64,000 bases of DNA. Source: an uncultured Ignavibacteria bacterium. Its GTDB lineage: Bacteria; Bacteroidota; Ignavibacteria; Tepidaquicellales; Tepidaquicellaceae. A program made the translations under genes and the position numbers. The notes beneath the pieces were generated by a model, which searched no databases, was not told where the DNA came from, and was given only the letters and a program-made list of their open reading frames with translations. Shown here piece by piece: positions 53,020-61,646 of this stretch. Numbering within the stretch: position 1 is the first letter of the stretch; each line of letters starts with the position of its first letter. The DNA is taken from positions 1-64,000 of the forward strand of contig CALJIG010000027.1 in NCBI GenBank assembly GCA_937974175.1, read 5' to 3'.

Positions 53020-53970
53020 TTAATCGATTGTGAAGTAATCAGCTCCCTGATAGAAGCCTGTTCTTTGTTTTTTGATTTGCATTAATAAATCATTGAGCAA
53101 TGTGCTTGCTCCGATTCTGAACATTTTATTGTTCAGCCAGTCAGGTCCTAATGTTTCATTCACTAATACTAAGTAAGCAATAGCATCTTTTGCAGTTTTT
53201 ATTCCACCTGCAGGTTTCATTCCGATTTTTATTCCTGTTTCAAAATAATAATCACGGATTGCTTCGAGCATTACAAGTGTTACAGGTAAGGTAGCAGCGG
53301 GCTGAACTTTTCCTGTAGATGTTTTTATAAAATCAGCGCCTGCCATCATTGCCAGAATGCTTGCACGTCTGACGTTATCGTATGTTTCAAGCTCACCGGT
53401 TTCAAGAATCACTTTTAAGTGCACGTCAACTTTTTTGCCGAGCTTCTCGCTCATGTATTTTGATTCCTGTACGCAGACTTGTTTAATCTCTTTTATCTCA
53501 TCGAACACTAACTGATATTCACCTGATAAAAATTCTCCTCTGGAAATTACCATATCAATTTCATCAGCGCCATCTCTTATGCAATCTACTACATCCTGAA
53601 CTCTTAAATCCATTGAGTATTGTCCCGAAGGAAATGCAGTAGCAACAGATGCAACATGAACACCTGAATCGCCAACAGCTTTCACGGCAGTTTTAATCAT
53701 ATTAGGATAAACGCATACAGCACCGCAGCTGGGGATTGTATAATCACCGGGCATAGGTCTTATAGCCTTCTGGCACATTGCAAGCACCTTGCCTTCAGTA
53801 TCTTTACCTTCAAGAGTCGTAAGGTCAATCATGGATATAGCAGTATTTAAAGCCCAGATTTTACTTTCTGTCTTAATGCTTCTACCGGCTAGCATGGCAG
53901 CGCGCTCTTTCGTACCTATTTCATCAACGGGCAATAAAAAATTGCTTAAAAAATTCTCTTTGAACTTCAT
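53020..53970 (-). CDS. deoC: Deoxyribose-phosphate aldolase
   Basis: DeoC splits 2-deoxyribose 5-phosphate into glyceraldehyde 3-phosphate and acetaldehyde in nucleoside breakdown. The 316-aa sequence belongs to the longer class: I-D-L-T-T-L-E-G-K-D-T-E, G-A-V-C-V-Y-P, D-E-I-D-M-V-I-S-R-G, the Schiff-base Lys in D-F-I-K-T-S-T-G-K, and G-M-K-P-A-G-G-I-K with the proton-relay Lys. It is the promoter-proximal gene of a run continuing with the 52-aa protein and aldehyde dehydrogenase, and is divergent from the S9 peptidase. Confidence 0.95.
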   Translation of the reverse strand: MKFKENFLSNFLLPVDEIGTKERAAMLAGRSIKTESKIWALNTAISMIDLTTLEGKDTEGKVLAMCQKAIRPMPGDYTIPSCGAVCVYPNMIKTAVKAVGDSGVHVASVATAFPSGQYSMDLRVQDVVDCIRDGADEIDMVISRGEFLSGEYQLVFDEIKEIKQVCVQESKYMSEKLGKKVDVHLKVILETGELETYDNVRRASILAMMAGADFIKTSTGKVQPAATLPVTLVMLEAIRDYYFETGIKIGMKPAGGIKTAKDAIAYLVLVNETLGPDWLNNKMFRIGASTLLNDLLMQIKKQRTGFYQGADYFTID

Positions 53971-54090
53971 TCTTTTATTGTAATAAATTGTATTTGCTTT
54001 AGTTTAAACATAACAAATATTGAAAGAGATTAAAATAGACTAAAATATATCTAAAAAAAAATATATTTTTATACTTCAATCAAATTCAAC

Positions 54091-55920
54091 ATGCCAGGAA
54101 GCAAATCACCCCGCGTAAGAAAACTAACAGTAGAACAGTTTTTTGCGATAAGATCTATTTCAGGATTCTCTCTATCTGAAAAGAATAATGAAGTTTATTA
54201 CATTACTAACACCACAGGAATTCCGCAGATTTGGGTAACATCATTAAAAGGCGGAGTGACAAAACAAATATCTATCTGGCCGGAGGCTGTCAGAGAGGTA
54301 CACCATAATCCTAAGACGAATGATATTATTTTCATAAGCGATAATAACGGAGACGAACAGACACAGATTTATTCAATGCAGGATAAAGGAGGTGAGGTAC
54401 TGCATCTCTCCGAAGGTTTCGAAAATTCGCAAACATTGTTTATTTCTTTTAACAAAAAAGGAGATAAATATTTATTTGCAACAAATAAAAGACTCGATTA
54501 CAATTTCGATAACTATATAAAAGATTTAAAGACAGGCGAAAACATTCTTGTGAAGTCATTTGAAGATGAATATCCGACACATGCATCTGAATGGAGCAGC
54601 AACGAGAGATATATCATCTTTGAAAAAGTATATGGCAATATGAATATGGACCTTCTTCTTTTTGATACAAAAGACGGTTCATTAAAAAATATTACCGAAC
54701 ATGATTTAAGTGTAAATACTTTTTACGGAAATATACACTTTGATAAAAATAATAAAGGGTTTTATTATCTTACTGATGAAGGAAGGGAATTCAAAGGGAT
54801 TAAATACTACAATATAAAAAGCGGTAAATCAGAGTGGGTAATTACTGAGAACTGGGATATAGTTACTTATAATTTTTCAAAAGATTTCAAAAATATGAGC
54901 TGGATCACAAATAAAAATGGCAGCCATATTCCTAAAATAAAGAATCTGAAGAACGGAAAAATTAAAAAACTAAAACTGAAGAAAGAAACATATTCAGGAA
55001 TGCGTTTTAGTGAAGACGGAAAAAAGCTCGTTTATATGTGCAACAGTCCGCTCGTCCCGACAGAAATTTTTGTTTATGATTTAAACAAAGATAAAAAGCA
55101 TGCCATTACAGATTCACTCATAGGAAACATAAGTGACGATGCATTTACAGAACCAAAAGATATTTTTTATAAAAGCTTTGACGGTCTTTCAATTCATAGT
55201 TTACTTTACGTTCCCAAGGGTACAATGAAAGACGGAACTAACCCTGCTATTCTTTGGCCTCATGGCGGACCGGAAGCATCTGAAATGCATAACTTCAATA
55301 AATATCTCCAGGTCTTCACTAATGCCGGATATATTGTCATTGCACCGAATTTCAGAGGAAGTATCGGTTACGGTAAATCATTTCAGAAAATGATTTACAA
55401 AGACTGGGGCGGAGCAGAGTTTCAGGATGTACTTGGCGCTGTAGATTATTTAAAAGAAACCGGATACGCTGACCCGAAAAAAATTGCTGTTGTTGGCGGA
55501 AGCTTCGGCGGGTTTATGACTCTTACATGTGTAACAAAAGCTCCTAAAATATGGAAATGCGCTATTGATATTTTTGGTCCTTCAAATTTATTTACTTTCC
55601 TTGAGTCTGTTCCTGAGCACTGGAAGCAGGGAACCGATATACTTGTGGGGAATGCTAAAACAGATAAAGCGATGCTGACGGAAAGAAGCCCGATCAACTT
55701 CGTCGATAATATAAAATGTCCGCTGCTGGTTATACAGGGAAAGTATGATCCGAGAGTAGTGGAAGCGGAGTCAGTACAGATAGTAGAAAAATTAAAATCA
55801 GTAAACAAACCCGTTGAGTATTTACTTTTAGAAGATGAAGGCCATGGATTTTCGAAAGTATCGAACCAGATAAAAGTTTTTAAGCTAATGTTGAATTTCC
55901 TCGATAAATATTTAAAATAA
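54091..55920 (+). CDS. S9-family prolyl oligopeptidase-like serine peptidase
   Basis: A 609-aa peptidase with an N-terminal seven-bladed beta-propeller (about 20-345) and a C-terminal alpha/beta hydrolase (about 360-608). The catalytic triad is visible as Ser471 in G-G-S-F-G-G-F, Asp553 in G-K-Y-D-P-R-V and His585 in D-E-G-H-G-F. The H-G-G-P-E block supplies the oxyanion hole. No signal peptide is seen, so it is probably cytoplasmic and degrades short peptides. It ends 23 bp before the SPOR lipoprotein. Confidence 0.94.
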   Translation: MPGSKSPRVRKLTVEQFFAIRSISGFSLSEKNNEVYYITNTTGIPQIWVTSLKGGVTKQISIWPEAVREVHHNPKTNDIIFISDNNGDEQTQIYSMQDKGGEVLHLSEGFENSQTLFISFNKKGDKYLFATNKRLDYNFDNYIKDLKTGENILVKSFEDEYPTHASEWSSNERYIIFEKVYGNMNMDLLLFDTKDGSLKNITEHDLSVNTFYGNIHFDKNNKGFYYLTDEGREFKGIKYYNIKSGKSEWVITENWDIVTYNFSKDFKNMSWITNKNGSHIPKIKNLKNGKIKKLKLKKETYSGMRFSEDGKKLVYMCNSPLVPTEIFVYDLNKDKKHAITDSLIGNISDDAFTEPKDIFYKSFDGLSIHSLLYVPKGTMKDGTNPAILWPHGGPEASEMHNFNKYLQVFTNAGYIVIAPNFRGSIGYGKSFQKMIYKDWGGAEFQDVLGAVDYLKETGYADPKKIAVVGGSFGGFMTLTCVTKAPKIWKCAIDIFGPSNLFTFLESVPEHWKQGTDILVGNAKTDKAMLTERSPINFVDNIKCPLLVIQGKYDPRVVEAESVQIVEKLKSVNKPVEYLLLEDEGHGFSKVSNQIKVFKLMLNFLDKYLK

Positions 55921-55943
55921 AGTTATCTTTACCAAATTCCTAT

Positions 55944-56411
55944 TTGAATATGAGAAGTATAAAAACTTTTTTTTCTTTAATATTTTTTACGGTTGTAATT
56001 TTGATGTCGAACATTTTCAACGGATGTGTTCCGTTCGATGAATCCGGCAGCGATGATCCGTGTGTACTTTGCGAAGAGCAGAAAAAACAATACGTGCCGC
56101 CTACAACCTATGTGCCGCCGACTACTTATGTGCCGCCTACTACTAATCCTCCGCCTGTAAATTATACACCTATAAATACTGTAATTCAAATAGGCGCATT
56201 CGTAAATAAAACTTATGCAGATAATTTTACGGCTAAAGCTAAAGTTGATTTGCCGGGATATTTCATTGATATGAAGTGGAACAAAAAAGGTTTTTATCAG
56301 ATTGTTACCGGTGAATATAATAATCTTGGAAAAGCTGAGCAGGACCTCGCATACGTGAAATCAAAAGGCTACGGCGATGCTTTTATTAAAGAAACCAAAT
56401 ATTTACAATAA
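55944..56411 (+). CDS. SPOR-domain lipoprotein with Pro-rich YVPPTT repeats
   Basis: A 155-aa lipoprotein. The signal ends in lipobox F-N-G-C (Cys at about 28). Three copies of Y-V-P-P-T-T follow (about 50-67) as an extended Pro-rich spacer, then a C-terminal SPOR domain (about 78-153: I-Q-I-G-A-F-V-N-K-T-Y-A-D-N-F). SPOR domains bind denuded peptidoglycan glycan strands at division sites, so this protein probably locates to the septum. A strong terminator follows. Confidence 0.85.
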   Translation: MNMRSIKTFFSLIFFTVVILMSNIFNGCVPFDESGSDDPCVLCEEQKKQYVPPTTYVPPTTYVPPTTNPPPVNYTPINTVIQIGAFVNKTYADNFTAKAKVDLPGYFIDMKWNKKGFYQIVTGEYNNLGKAEQDLAYVKSKGYGDAFIKETKYLQ

Positions 56412-56434
56412 TTTTTGAAACTTGATTTTAACAT

Positions 56435-56472
56435 AAGCCTCTTTGATTTCAGTATCAAAGGGGCTTTTTTGT
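56435..56472 (+). terminator. Rho-independent terminator
   Basis: A 13-bp stem AAGCCTCTTTGAT/ATCAAAGGGGCTT (one G-U pair) with a 6-base loop is followed directly by T6-G-T4. It ends the peptidase/SPOR transcription unit. Confidence 0.92.
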
Positions 56473-56570
56473 TTTAAATAAAAATATGCATACGGTTGTG
56501 AGTTTGAATAAAAATACTTTTTTTCTAATTTGATATAACCTATCTCACACTTAATAACTCTGATATAAAA

Positions 56571-57656
56571 TTGAAAGACGGCAAATTAGTTCTAGAGAAC
56601 GGCGAAATCTTCGAAGGTAAAATTTTCGGATATGATGCTGAAACTTCGGGAGAAGTTGTATTCAATACAGCTCTCTGCGGTTATCAGGAAATTTTGACTG
56701 ACCCTTCATACTATGGACAGATAGTTATAATGACTTATCCTCTGATAGGAAATTACGGAACGAATGACGATGACAGAGAGTCAGGAAAAATTCAGGCGAA
56801 AGGACTGATTGTAGGAAGCTATGAAGATGACTGGAGTAATTTTGAAGGCGCAGAATCTTTAAAGAGTTATCTTAAACAAAACAAAGTAATTGCCATAACG
56901 GGAATAGATACGCGTGCCCTTACGAAAATGGTACGAGACCAGGGTTCGATGAGAGGAATTATCACAAGAGCTAAAGTTTCCGATAAAAAATTAGTGGAGA
57001 AAGTTTTACAGACACCTGAAATGAGCGGCTCTGATTTAGTCGGATATGTAACTACTGAAAAGAATTACATTGTTAAAGCAGATAATCCGAAATATAAAAT
57101 TGCAGTATATGATTTCGGCATTAAACAAAACATTTTAAAAGAGTTTTTGAAGTTTGATGTTGAGCTGAAAGTCTTTAATGCAAAAGCAGAGTATAAAGAA
57201 GTTCTGGATTATAAACCCGACGGAGTATTTTTCTCTAACGGTCCGGGTGACCCTGCTGCAGTAACTTATGGAATAGAGAATGCAAAGAATTTAATTCCAT
57301 CGGGAGTGCCGATTTTCGGAATTTGTCTTGGTCATCAACTTATATCACTCGCACTTGGAGGTGAAACGTATAAATTGAAATTCGGGCATCGCGGGGGAAA
57401 CCATCCTGTGAAGAATCATGAAATAAATAAAATAGAAATCACTTCACAGAATCACGGCTTTGCAGTGAACGAAAAATCTTTTCATAATGATGATATAGTT
57501 ATTACTCATACAAATTTATATGACGGAACTAATGAAGGCATACGGCACAAAAAATATCCTGTTATGTGCGTGCAGTATCACCCTGAAGCATCACCGGGAC
57601 CTAATGACAGCAAATATCTATTTACAGATTTTATGAAAATTGTTTCAAAAAATTAA
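56571..57656 (+). CDS. carA: Carbamoyl-phosphate synthase small subunit
   Basis: CarA hydrolyses glutamine and channels ammonia to CarB for arginine and pyrimidine synthesis. The 361-aa protein has the N-terminal small-subunit domain (F-N-T-A-L-C-G-Y-Q-E-I-L-T-D-P-S-Y at about 31-47) and a class I glutamine amidotransferase domain with Cys252 in F-G-I-C-L-G-H-Q, His337 and Glu339 in Y-H-P-E-A. The start is TTG. It heads a run carA-folD-prmA-ppx with overlaps. Its partner is a split carB, one half of which is at 6301-8094. Confidence 0.95.
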   Translation: MKDGKLVLENGEIFEGKIFGYDAETSGEVVFNTALCGYQEILTDPSYYGQIVIMTYPLIGNYGTNDDDRESGKIQAKGLIVGSYEDDWSNFEGAESLKSYLKQNKVIAITGIDTRALTKMVRDQGSMRGIITRAKVSDKKLVEKVLQTPEMSGSDLVGYVTTEKNYIVKADNPKYKIAVYDFGIKQNILKEFLKFDVELKVFNAKAEYKEVLDYKPDGVFFSNGPGDPAAVTYGIENAKNLIPSGVPIFGICLGHQLISLALGGETYKLKFGHRGGNHPVKNHEINKIEITSQNHGFAVNEKSFHNDDIVITHTNLYDGTNEGIRHKKYPVMCVQYHPEASPGPNDSKYLFTDFMKIVSKN

Positions 57657-57658
57657 TT

Positions 57659-58540
57659 ATGACTGAAAATAAAATTATAGACGGTAAAGAAATCTCGAAC
57701 CGGATTCTTGAAGAAGTAAAAGAAGAGACAAGAGTTTTAAAAGATTCATATAATACTATTCCGGGGCTAGCATTTATTATAGTTGGAGAAAATCCTGCAT
57801 CAAAAGTTTATGTAAGCAGCAAGGCTAAAGCTTGTGAGAAAGTCGGGTTTTACTCTGTGACAGAGGAGCTTCCCGAAGATGTTTCTGAAAACGAATTGCT
57901 CATGCTGATAGATAGATTCAACAACGATAAATTAATTCATGGAATACTTGTACAGCTGCCATTGCCGAAACATATCAATGAACAGAAAGTAATTGAGTCA
58001 ATCGATTACAAAAAAGATGTAGACGGTTTTCATCCGCAGAATATCGGAAGGCTTGTAATTGGTACTGACTGCTTTATCCCATGCACACCTTACGGAATAA
58101 CAGAATTGCTAAGAAGAACAAATACACAAACGAGCGGGAAGAATGTTGTTGTGCTTGGAAGAAGCAATATAGTAGGCAAACCTATTGCAAATTTAATGTT
58201 GCAGAAGGAATTTAATTCTACGGTTACAATATGCCACAGCGCAACAAAAAACCTGAATGAAATAACCGCTTCGGCAGATATATTAATAGCAGCTATTGGT
58301 AAAGCTGATTTTGTGAAAAAGGATATGATTAAAGAAGGTTGCGTTATTATTGATGTTGGCATTAATAGAGTAGAAGATACTTCTAAAAAATCCGGTTCAA
58401 GAATTACAGGGGATGTAGATTACAATGATTGTTTTGATAAATGTGCAAAGATAACTCCCGTTCCCGGCGGTGTAGGACCAATGACGATTGCCATGCTTAT
58501 GAAAAACACACTAAAATCCGCAAACAACACATTGAAATGA
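57659..58540 (+). CDS. folD: FolD, methylenetetrahydrofolate dehydrogenase/cyclohydrolase
   Basis: A 293-aa bifunctional one-carbon enzyme. Motifs seen are the active-site P-A-S-K-V-Y-V-S-S-K-A-K-A-C (Tyr and Lys), V-Q-L-P-L-P-K-H, K-D-V-D-G-F-H-P-Q-N-I-G-R-L, the NADP loop V-L-G-R-S-N-I-V-G-K-P and P-V-P-G-G-V-G-P-M-T at the C-terminus. It begins 2 bp after carA, and its stop overlaps the prmA start by 4 bp. Confidence 0.96.
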   Translation: MTENKIIDGKEISNRILEEVKEETRVLKDSYNTIPGLAFIIVGENPASKVYVSSKAKACEKVGFYSVTEELPEDVSENELLMLIDRFNNDKLIHGILVQLPLPKHINEQKVIESIDYKKDVDGFHPQNIGRLVIGTDCFIPCTPYGITELLRRTNTQTSGKNVVVLGRSNIVGKPIANLMLQKEFNSTVTICHSATKNLNEITASADILIAAIGKADFVKKDMIKEGCVIIDVGINRVEDTSKKSGSRITGDVDYNDCFDKCAKITPVPGGVGPMTIAMLMKNTLKSANNTLK

Positions 58541-59379
58541 ATTCCAACTATTTTGAAATAACAATTCCGTTCAATAAAGAAAATTTTGAACAGATTGAAA
58601 ATACTCTTTATTATTTCGGGATAGAAAATATTCTTGAAGAGAATGGTGTTGTAAAAATTTACATTGAAGATAATAATGAGGAGCTGATTGAAAAAATTAA
58701 ATCTGAATTAAAAAACAATCACAAAACAGAAATTAAAGTGGAGAAATTCACCGATAAAAACTGGAATGCGGAATGGGAGAATTCCATTCAGCCGGTTTAT
58801 ATTAAAGATAAAATTGTAATTCATTCTTCATGGAATAAAGAAACTGTTGAAAATCCCGAAGGAAAAATTTTAATTGAGATAGACCCCAAGATGTCTTTTG
58901 GCACAGGGCATAATGAAACGACTCAGATAGTTCTTGAAATGTTCTGCGAATATCTAGATGCAAATGATAGAACTATGCTGGATTTCGGTGCAGGGACGGC
59001 AGTGCTTTCCATAGCTGCAGCAAAGCTCGGAGTAGAAAATATTTTAGCAATTGAGATTGATGTTGATTCAATTGAAAATGCTAAGGAGTATATTAGAAAC
59101 AACGGAGTTGAAAAACATATCAAGCTTGATAACTGCAATATATCACACGTTGAAGAAAGTGGATTTGATGTTATTGCTGCCAATATTATCCGTTCCGTTA
59201 TAACAGCAAACTTAAAACATATTCATTCTAAATTAAAATCAGGCGGTAAACTTTTTATATCGGGAATTTTAATAGAAGAGGAAGAGCTATTGATAAATGA
59301 ATTACAAAAATTCGATATCGAAATTATTGAAGTGAGAAAAAAAACAGAGTGGCTGGGAGTTTATGCAAGAAAAAAATAA
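58537..59379 (+). CDS. prmA: Ribosomal protein L11 methyltransferase
   Basis: A 280-aa PrmA starting M-N-S-N-Y-F-E-I-T-I at the ATG that overlaps the folD stop (ATGA). The open frame extends further upstream inside folD, but those residues are unlike the family. The N-terminal L11-recognition domain is about 1-95, with W-N-A-E-W-E-N in the linker. The SAM-binding domain has K-M-S-F-G-T-G-H-N-E-T-T, L-D-F-G-A-G-T-A-V-L and N-I-I-R-S-V-I. It trimethylates ribosomal protein L11. It overlaps the ppx gene by 17 bp. Confidence 0.93.
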   Translation: MNSNYFEITIPFNKENFEQIENTLYYFGIENILEENGVVKIYIEDNNEELIEKIKSELKNNHKTEIKVEKFTDKNWNAEWENSIQPVYIKDKIVIHSSWNKETVENPEGKILIEIDPKMSFGTGHNETTQIVLEMFCEYLDANDRTMLDFGAGTAVLSIAAAKLGVENILAIEIDVDSIENAKEYIRNNGVEKHIKLDNCNISHVEESGFDVIAANIIRSVITANLKHIHSKLKSGGKLFISGILIEEEELLINELQKFDIEIIEVRKKTEWLGVYARKK

Positions 59380-60286
59380 AAGAGCTGCAACAATTGATCT
59401 GGGTACTAACACATGCCTTCTCTTAATATCAGAATTGTCCAACAATAAAGTTGTTACTATTGCAGATGTACAGGAAATGCCCCGTCTTGGCAGAGGCGTT
59501 GATAAAGATAGAGTAATTTCCGAATCGATGTTTGAAAAAATCCGCGAGATATTTTTGAAATACAAAAGGCTTGCAGCAGAAAATAACTGTGAAAATATTT
59601 TTGCTTTCGGAACAAGCGCATTGCGTGATGCTGCAAACAAGGATGAGTTTATAAATTATATAAATTCCGAGACAGGAATCGAGATAGATATTATAGAGGG
59701 AAAAAAGGAAGCTAAGCTGGGATTTGAAGGAGCGTTGATAGATTTTCCGAGCAAAACAAATCAGGTTGTTTTAGATATTGGCGGCGGAAGTACAGAAGTT
59801 TCTCTTATGAATAATGGCAAGCTGACATCACTAAGTATGAATATCGGAGCAGTAAGATTAAAAGAAAAGTTTTTCTCCGAGTCATATAATATAGAGAATC
59901 TTGATAAAGCCGAGCAGTTTATTCTTAACAGCTTTATAAGTCTTGCCTATCTTAATTTTGAAAATTACAATTTAGTCGGAGTTGCAGGTACAGTAACAAC
60001 ACTTGCTGCTTTGAATCTTGAGCTAAAACAATTCGAGCTTGATAAAGTAAGTAATTCAGTGTTACGTCTCACTGATGTTGAAAGACTCTTTTGTACATTG
60101 GTAGAAATGACAGATGCGGAAATTGAAAAGATGGGTGAGTACATGAAGGGCAGAAGCGATATTATTACAGCAGGAACATTCATACTGCTTCATTTTATGA
60201 AGCATTTTAAATTCGAAAAAATAACAGTTTCAACAAAAGGTCTGCGTTACGGCGCAGCCCTGGAAATCTTTAATAGTCTTTTATGA
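59363..60286 (+). CDS. Ppx/GppA-family phosphatase
   Basis: A 307-aa single Ppx/GppA domain of the actin-like ATPase fold: phosphate-1 loop A-T-I-D-L-G-T-N-T-C-L-L-L, Glu-containing F-G-T-S-A-L-R-D-A, phosphate-2 loop V-L-D-I-G-G-G-S-T-E-V and adenosine motif G-V-A-G-T-V-T-T. It lacks the C-terminal HD domain, so it is of the short exopolyphosphatase/pppGpp-phosphatase type. It hydrolyses polyphosphate or (p)ppGpp; the choice is not decidable here. It overlaps prmA upstream and the cupin gene downstream (4 bp). Confidence 0.92.
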   Translation: MQEKNKRAATIDLGTNTCLLLISELSNNKVVTIADVQEMPRLGRGVDKDRVISESMFEKIREIFLKYKRLAAENNCENIFAFGTSALRDAANKDEFINYINSETGIEIDIIEGKKEAKLGFEGALIDFPSKTNQVVLDIGGGSTEVSLMNNGKLTSLSMNIGAVRLKEKFFSESYNIENLDKAEQFILNSFISLAYLNFENYNLVGVAGTVTTLAALNLELKQFELDKVSNSVLRLTDVERLFCTLVEMTDAEIEKMGEYMKGRSDIITAGTFILLHFMKHFKFEKITVSTKGLRYGAALEIFNSLL

Positions 60287-60609
60287 TAAGCACAACGAAC
60301 AACATTTTTGATCTATCGAACATTAAAGATTTTTCACATGAAGTCTTTGAGATACTTGCACAAAATAATAAAGTCAGGATTGAAAGAATTATTTCAACCG
60401 GTCAAACTACTCCGGAAGGGGATTGGTTTGATTCTGAGTTCGATGAATGGGTAATTCTCCTTGAAGGTAATGCTGAGATTTTATTTGAGGATGGTGAAGT
60501 CAAAAGATTTTCAAAAGGAGATTATTACGGTATTTCTGCAAACAGAAAACACAGAGTAACCTATACAAGCACTAATCCGCCCTGTATCTGGTTTGCCGTT
60601 TATTTCTGA
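60283..60609 (+). CDS. Cupin-domain protein (108 aa)
   Basis: A single small cupin barrel with W-F-D-S-E-F-D-E-W-V-I-L-L-E-G-N-A-E-I (motif 1 region) and F-S-K-G-D-Y-Y-G-I-S-A-N-R-K-H-R-V (motif 2, with the His ligand). The Trp/Asp-rich W-Y/F-D-S-x-x-D-E-W segment is typical of a subgroup thought to bind small ligands. It overlaps ppx. The ligand is unknown. Confidence 0.88.
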   Translation: MISTTNNIFDLSNIKDFSHEVFEILAQNNKVRIERIISTGQTTPEGDWFDSEFDEWVILLEGNAEILFEDGEVKRFSKGDYYGISANRKHRVTYTSTNPPCIWFAVYF

Positions 60610-60678
60610 AAAATCCGACAAAAAAGTATTTTTTACTAGGTTGATAAATTAATTAATATCTACTTTCTTTGTGATATT

Positions 60679-61200
60679 ATGTCCTCCCGAGTGGATTATT
60701 TAATTCAAAAACTAAATCTAAAGGCGCACCCTGAAGGCGGCTTTTTTAAAGAGACTTATAGATGTGAAGAGTCTGTTAAAAAAGAAAATCTCCATCCGCG
60801 GTTCACAGGCGATAGAGCGCACTGCACTTCTATTTACTTCCTGCTTACATCAGAAAATTATTCAGCATTACATAAAATTCAGTCAGATGAAATGTGGCAT
60901 CACTATGAAGGCGGCACACTCGAGATATATTCAATTAATGATGCTGGTAAATTAACGGTGCATCAGCTCGGCAAAAATTTTGAAAATAATGAACAGCCGC
61001 AAATTGTAATAAAAGCAGGTGAGTGGTTTGGTTCAAAAGTAAAAGATAAAGATTCGTATGCTCTTGTCGGATGCACAGTCTCTCCGGGATTTGATTTTGA
61101 AGATTTTGTAATGGGAGATAAAGAAGAATTATTAAAACTTTTTCCTCAGCACAAAGAAGTAATAGAAAACTTAGCTCATAAAACTTATAAAAATGGATGA
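60679..61200 (+). CDS. Cupin DUF985 family protein
   Basis: A 173-aa cupin of the DUF985 type. The N-terminus has H-P-E-G-G-F-F-K-E-T-Y-R, followed by I-Y-F-L-L-T-S-E-N-Y-S-A-L-H-K-I-Q-S-D-E-M-W-H-H-Y-E-G-G, where His/Glu residues line the barrel, and a late G-C-T-V-S-P-G-F-D-F-E-D-F. Members are short stand-alone proteins, and some have been linked to sugar epimerase-like folds; no activity is certain. It overlaps the deaminase gene by 8 bp. Confidence 0.9.
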   Translation: MSSRVDYLIQKLNLKAHPEGGFFKETYRCEESVKKENLHPRFTGDRAHCTSIYFLLTSENYSALHKIQSDEMWHHYEGGTLEIYSINDAGKLTVHQLGKNFENNEQPQIVIKAGEWFGSKVKDKDSYALVGCTVSPGFDFEDFVMGDKEELLKLFPQHKEVIENLAHKTYKNG

Positions 61201-61627
61201 ATTTTTTAAAGCAGCAGTAGATGAAGCAAAGCAGGGATTATCCGAAGGCGGAATTCCTATAGGCTCAGTGTTGGTAAAAGACGGAGAAATTATCGGACGC
61301 GGTCATAATAAAAGAGTGCAGGAATCAAATCCGGTTTTTCATGCAGAGATTGATTGTCTTTTTAATGCGGGAAGAATCGGTTCATATAAAGGAACAACTT
61401 TGTACTCGACTCTTATGCCATGCCATTTATGCGCAGGGGCAGTTGTGCAATTTGGAATTAAAAAAGTTATTGTAGGTGAGTCTCTTACTTTTAACGGAGC
61501 AAGAGAATTTATGGAATCTCATGGTGTTGAAGTCGTTGATCTGGAAGATAAAGAATGTGTTGAGATGATGAATAAATTTATTTTAGAAAATCCACAGCTG
61601 TGGAGCGAAGATATCGGCGAACTGTAA
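61193..61627 (+). CDS. Cytosine deaminase of the yeast FCY1 type
   Basis: A 144-aa zinc deaminase with H-A-E at 50-52 and P-C-H-L-C at 76-80, supplying the His50, Cys77 and Cys80 zinc ligands and the catalytic Glu52. It resembles yeast cytosine deaminase beyond the core: G-R-G-H-N, T-T-L-Y-S-T-L-M-P-C, V-V/I-V-G-E-S-L-T-F and a C-terminal P-Q-L-W-S-E-D-I-G-E, which in yeast closes the active site. It therefore probably deaminates cytosine to uracil, unlike the barrel-fold CodA of many bacteria. The substrate is inferred. Confidence 0.85.
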   Translation: MDEFFKAAVDEAKQGLSEGGIPIGSVLVKDGEIIGRGHNKRVQESNPVFHAEIDCLFNAGRIGSYKGTTLYSTLMPCHLCAGAVVQFGIKKVIVGESLTFNGAREFMESHGVEVVDLEDKECVEMMNKFILENPQLWSEDIGEL

Positions 61628-61646
61628 ATTATAAACTAATTATTTT

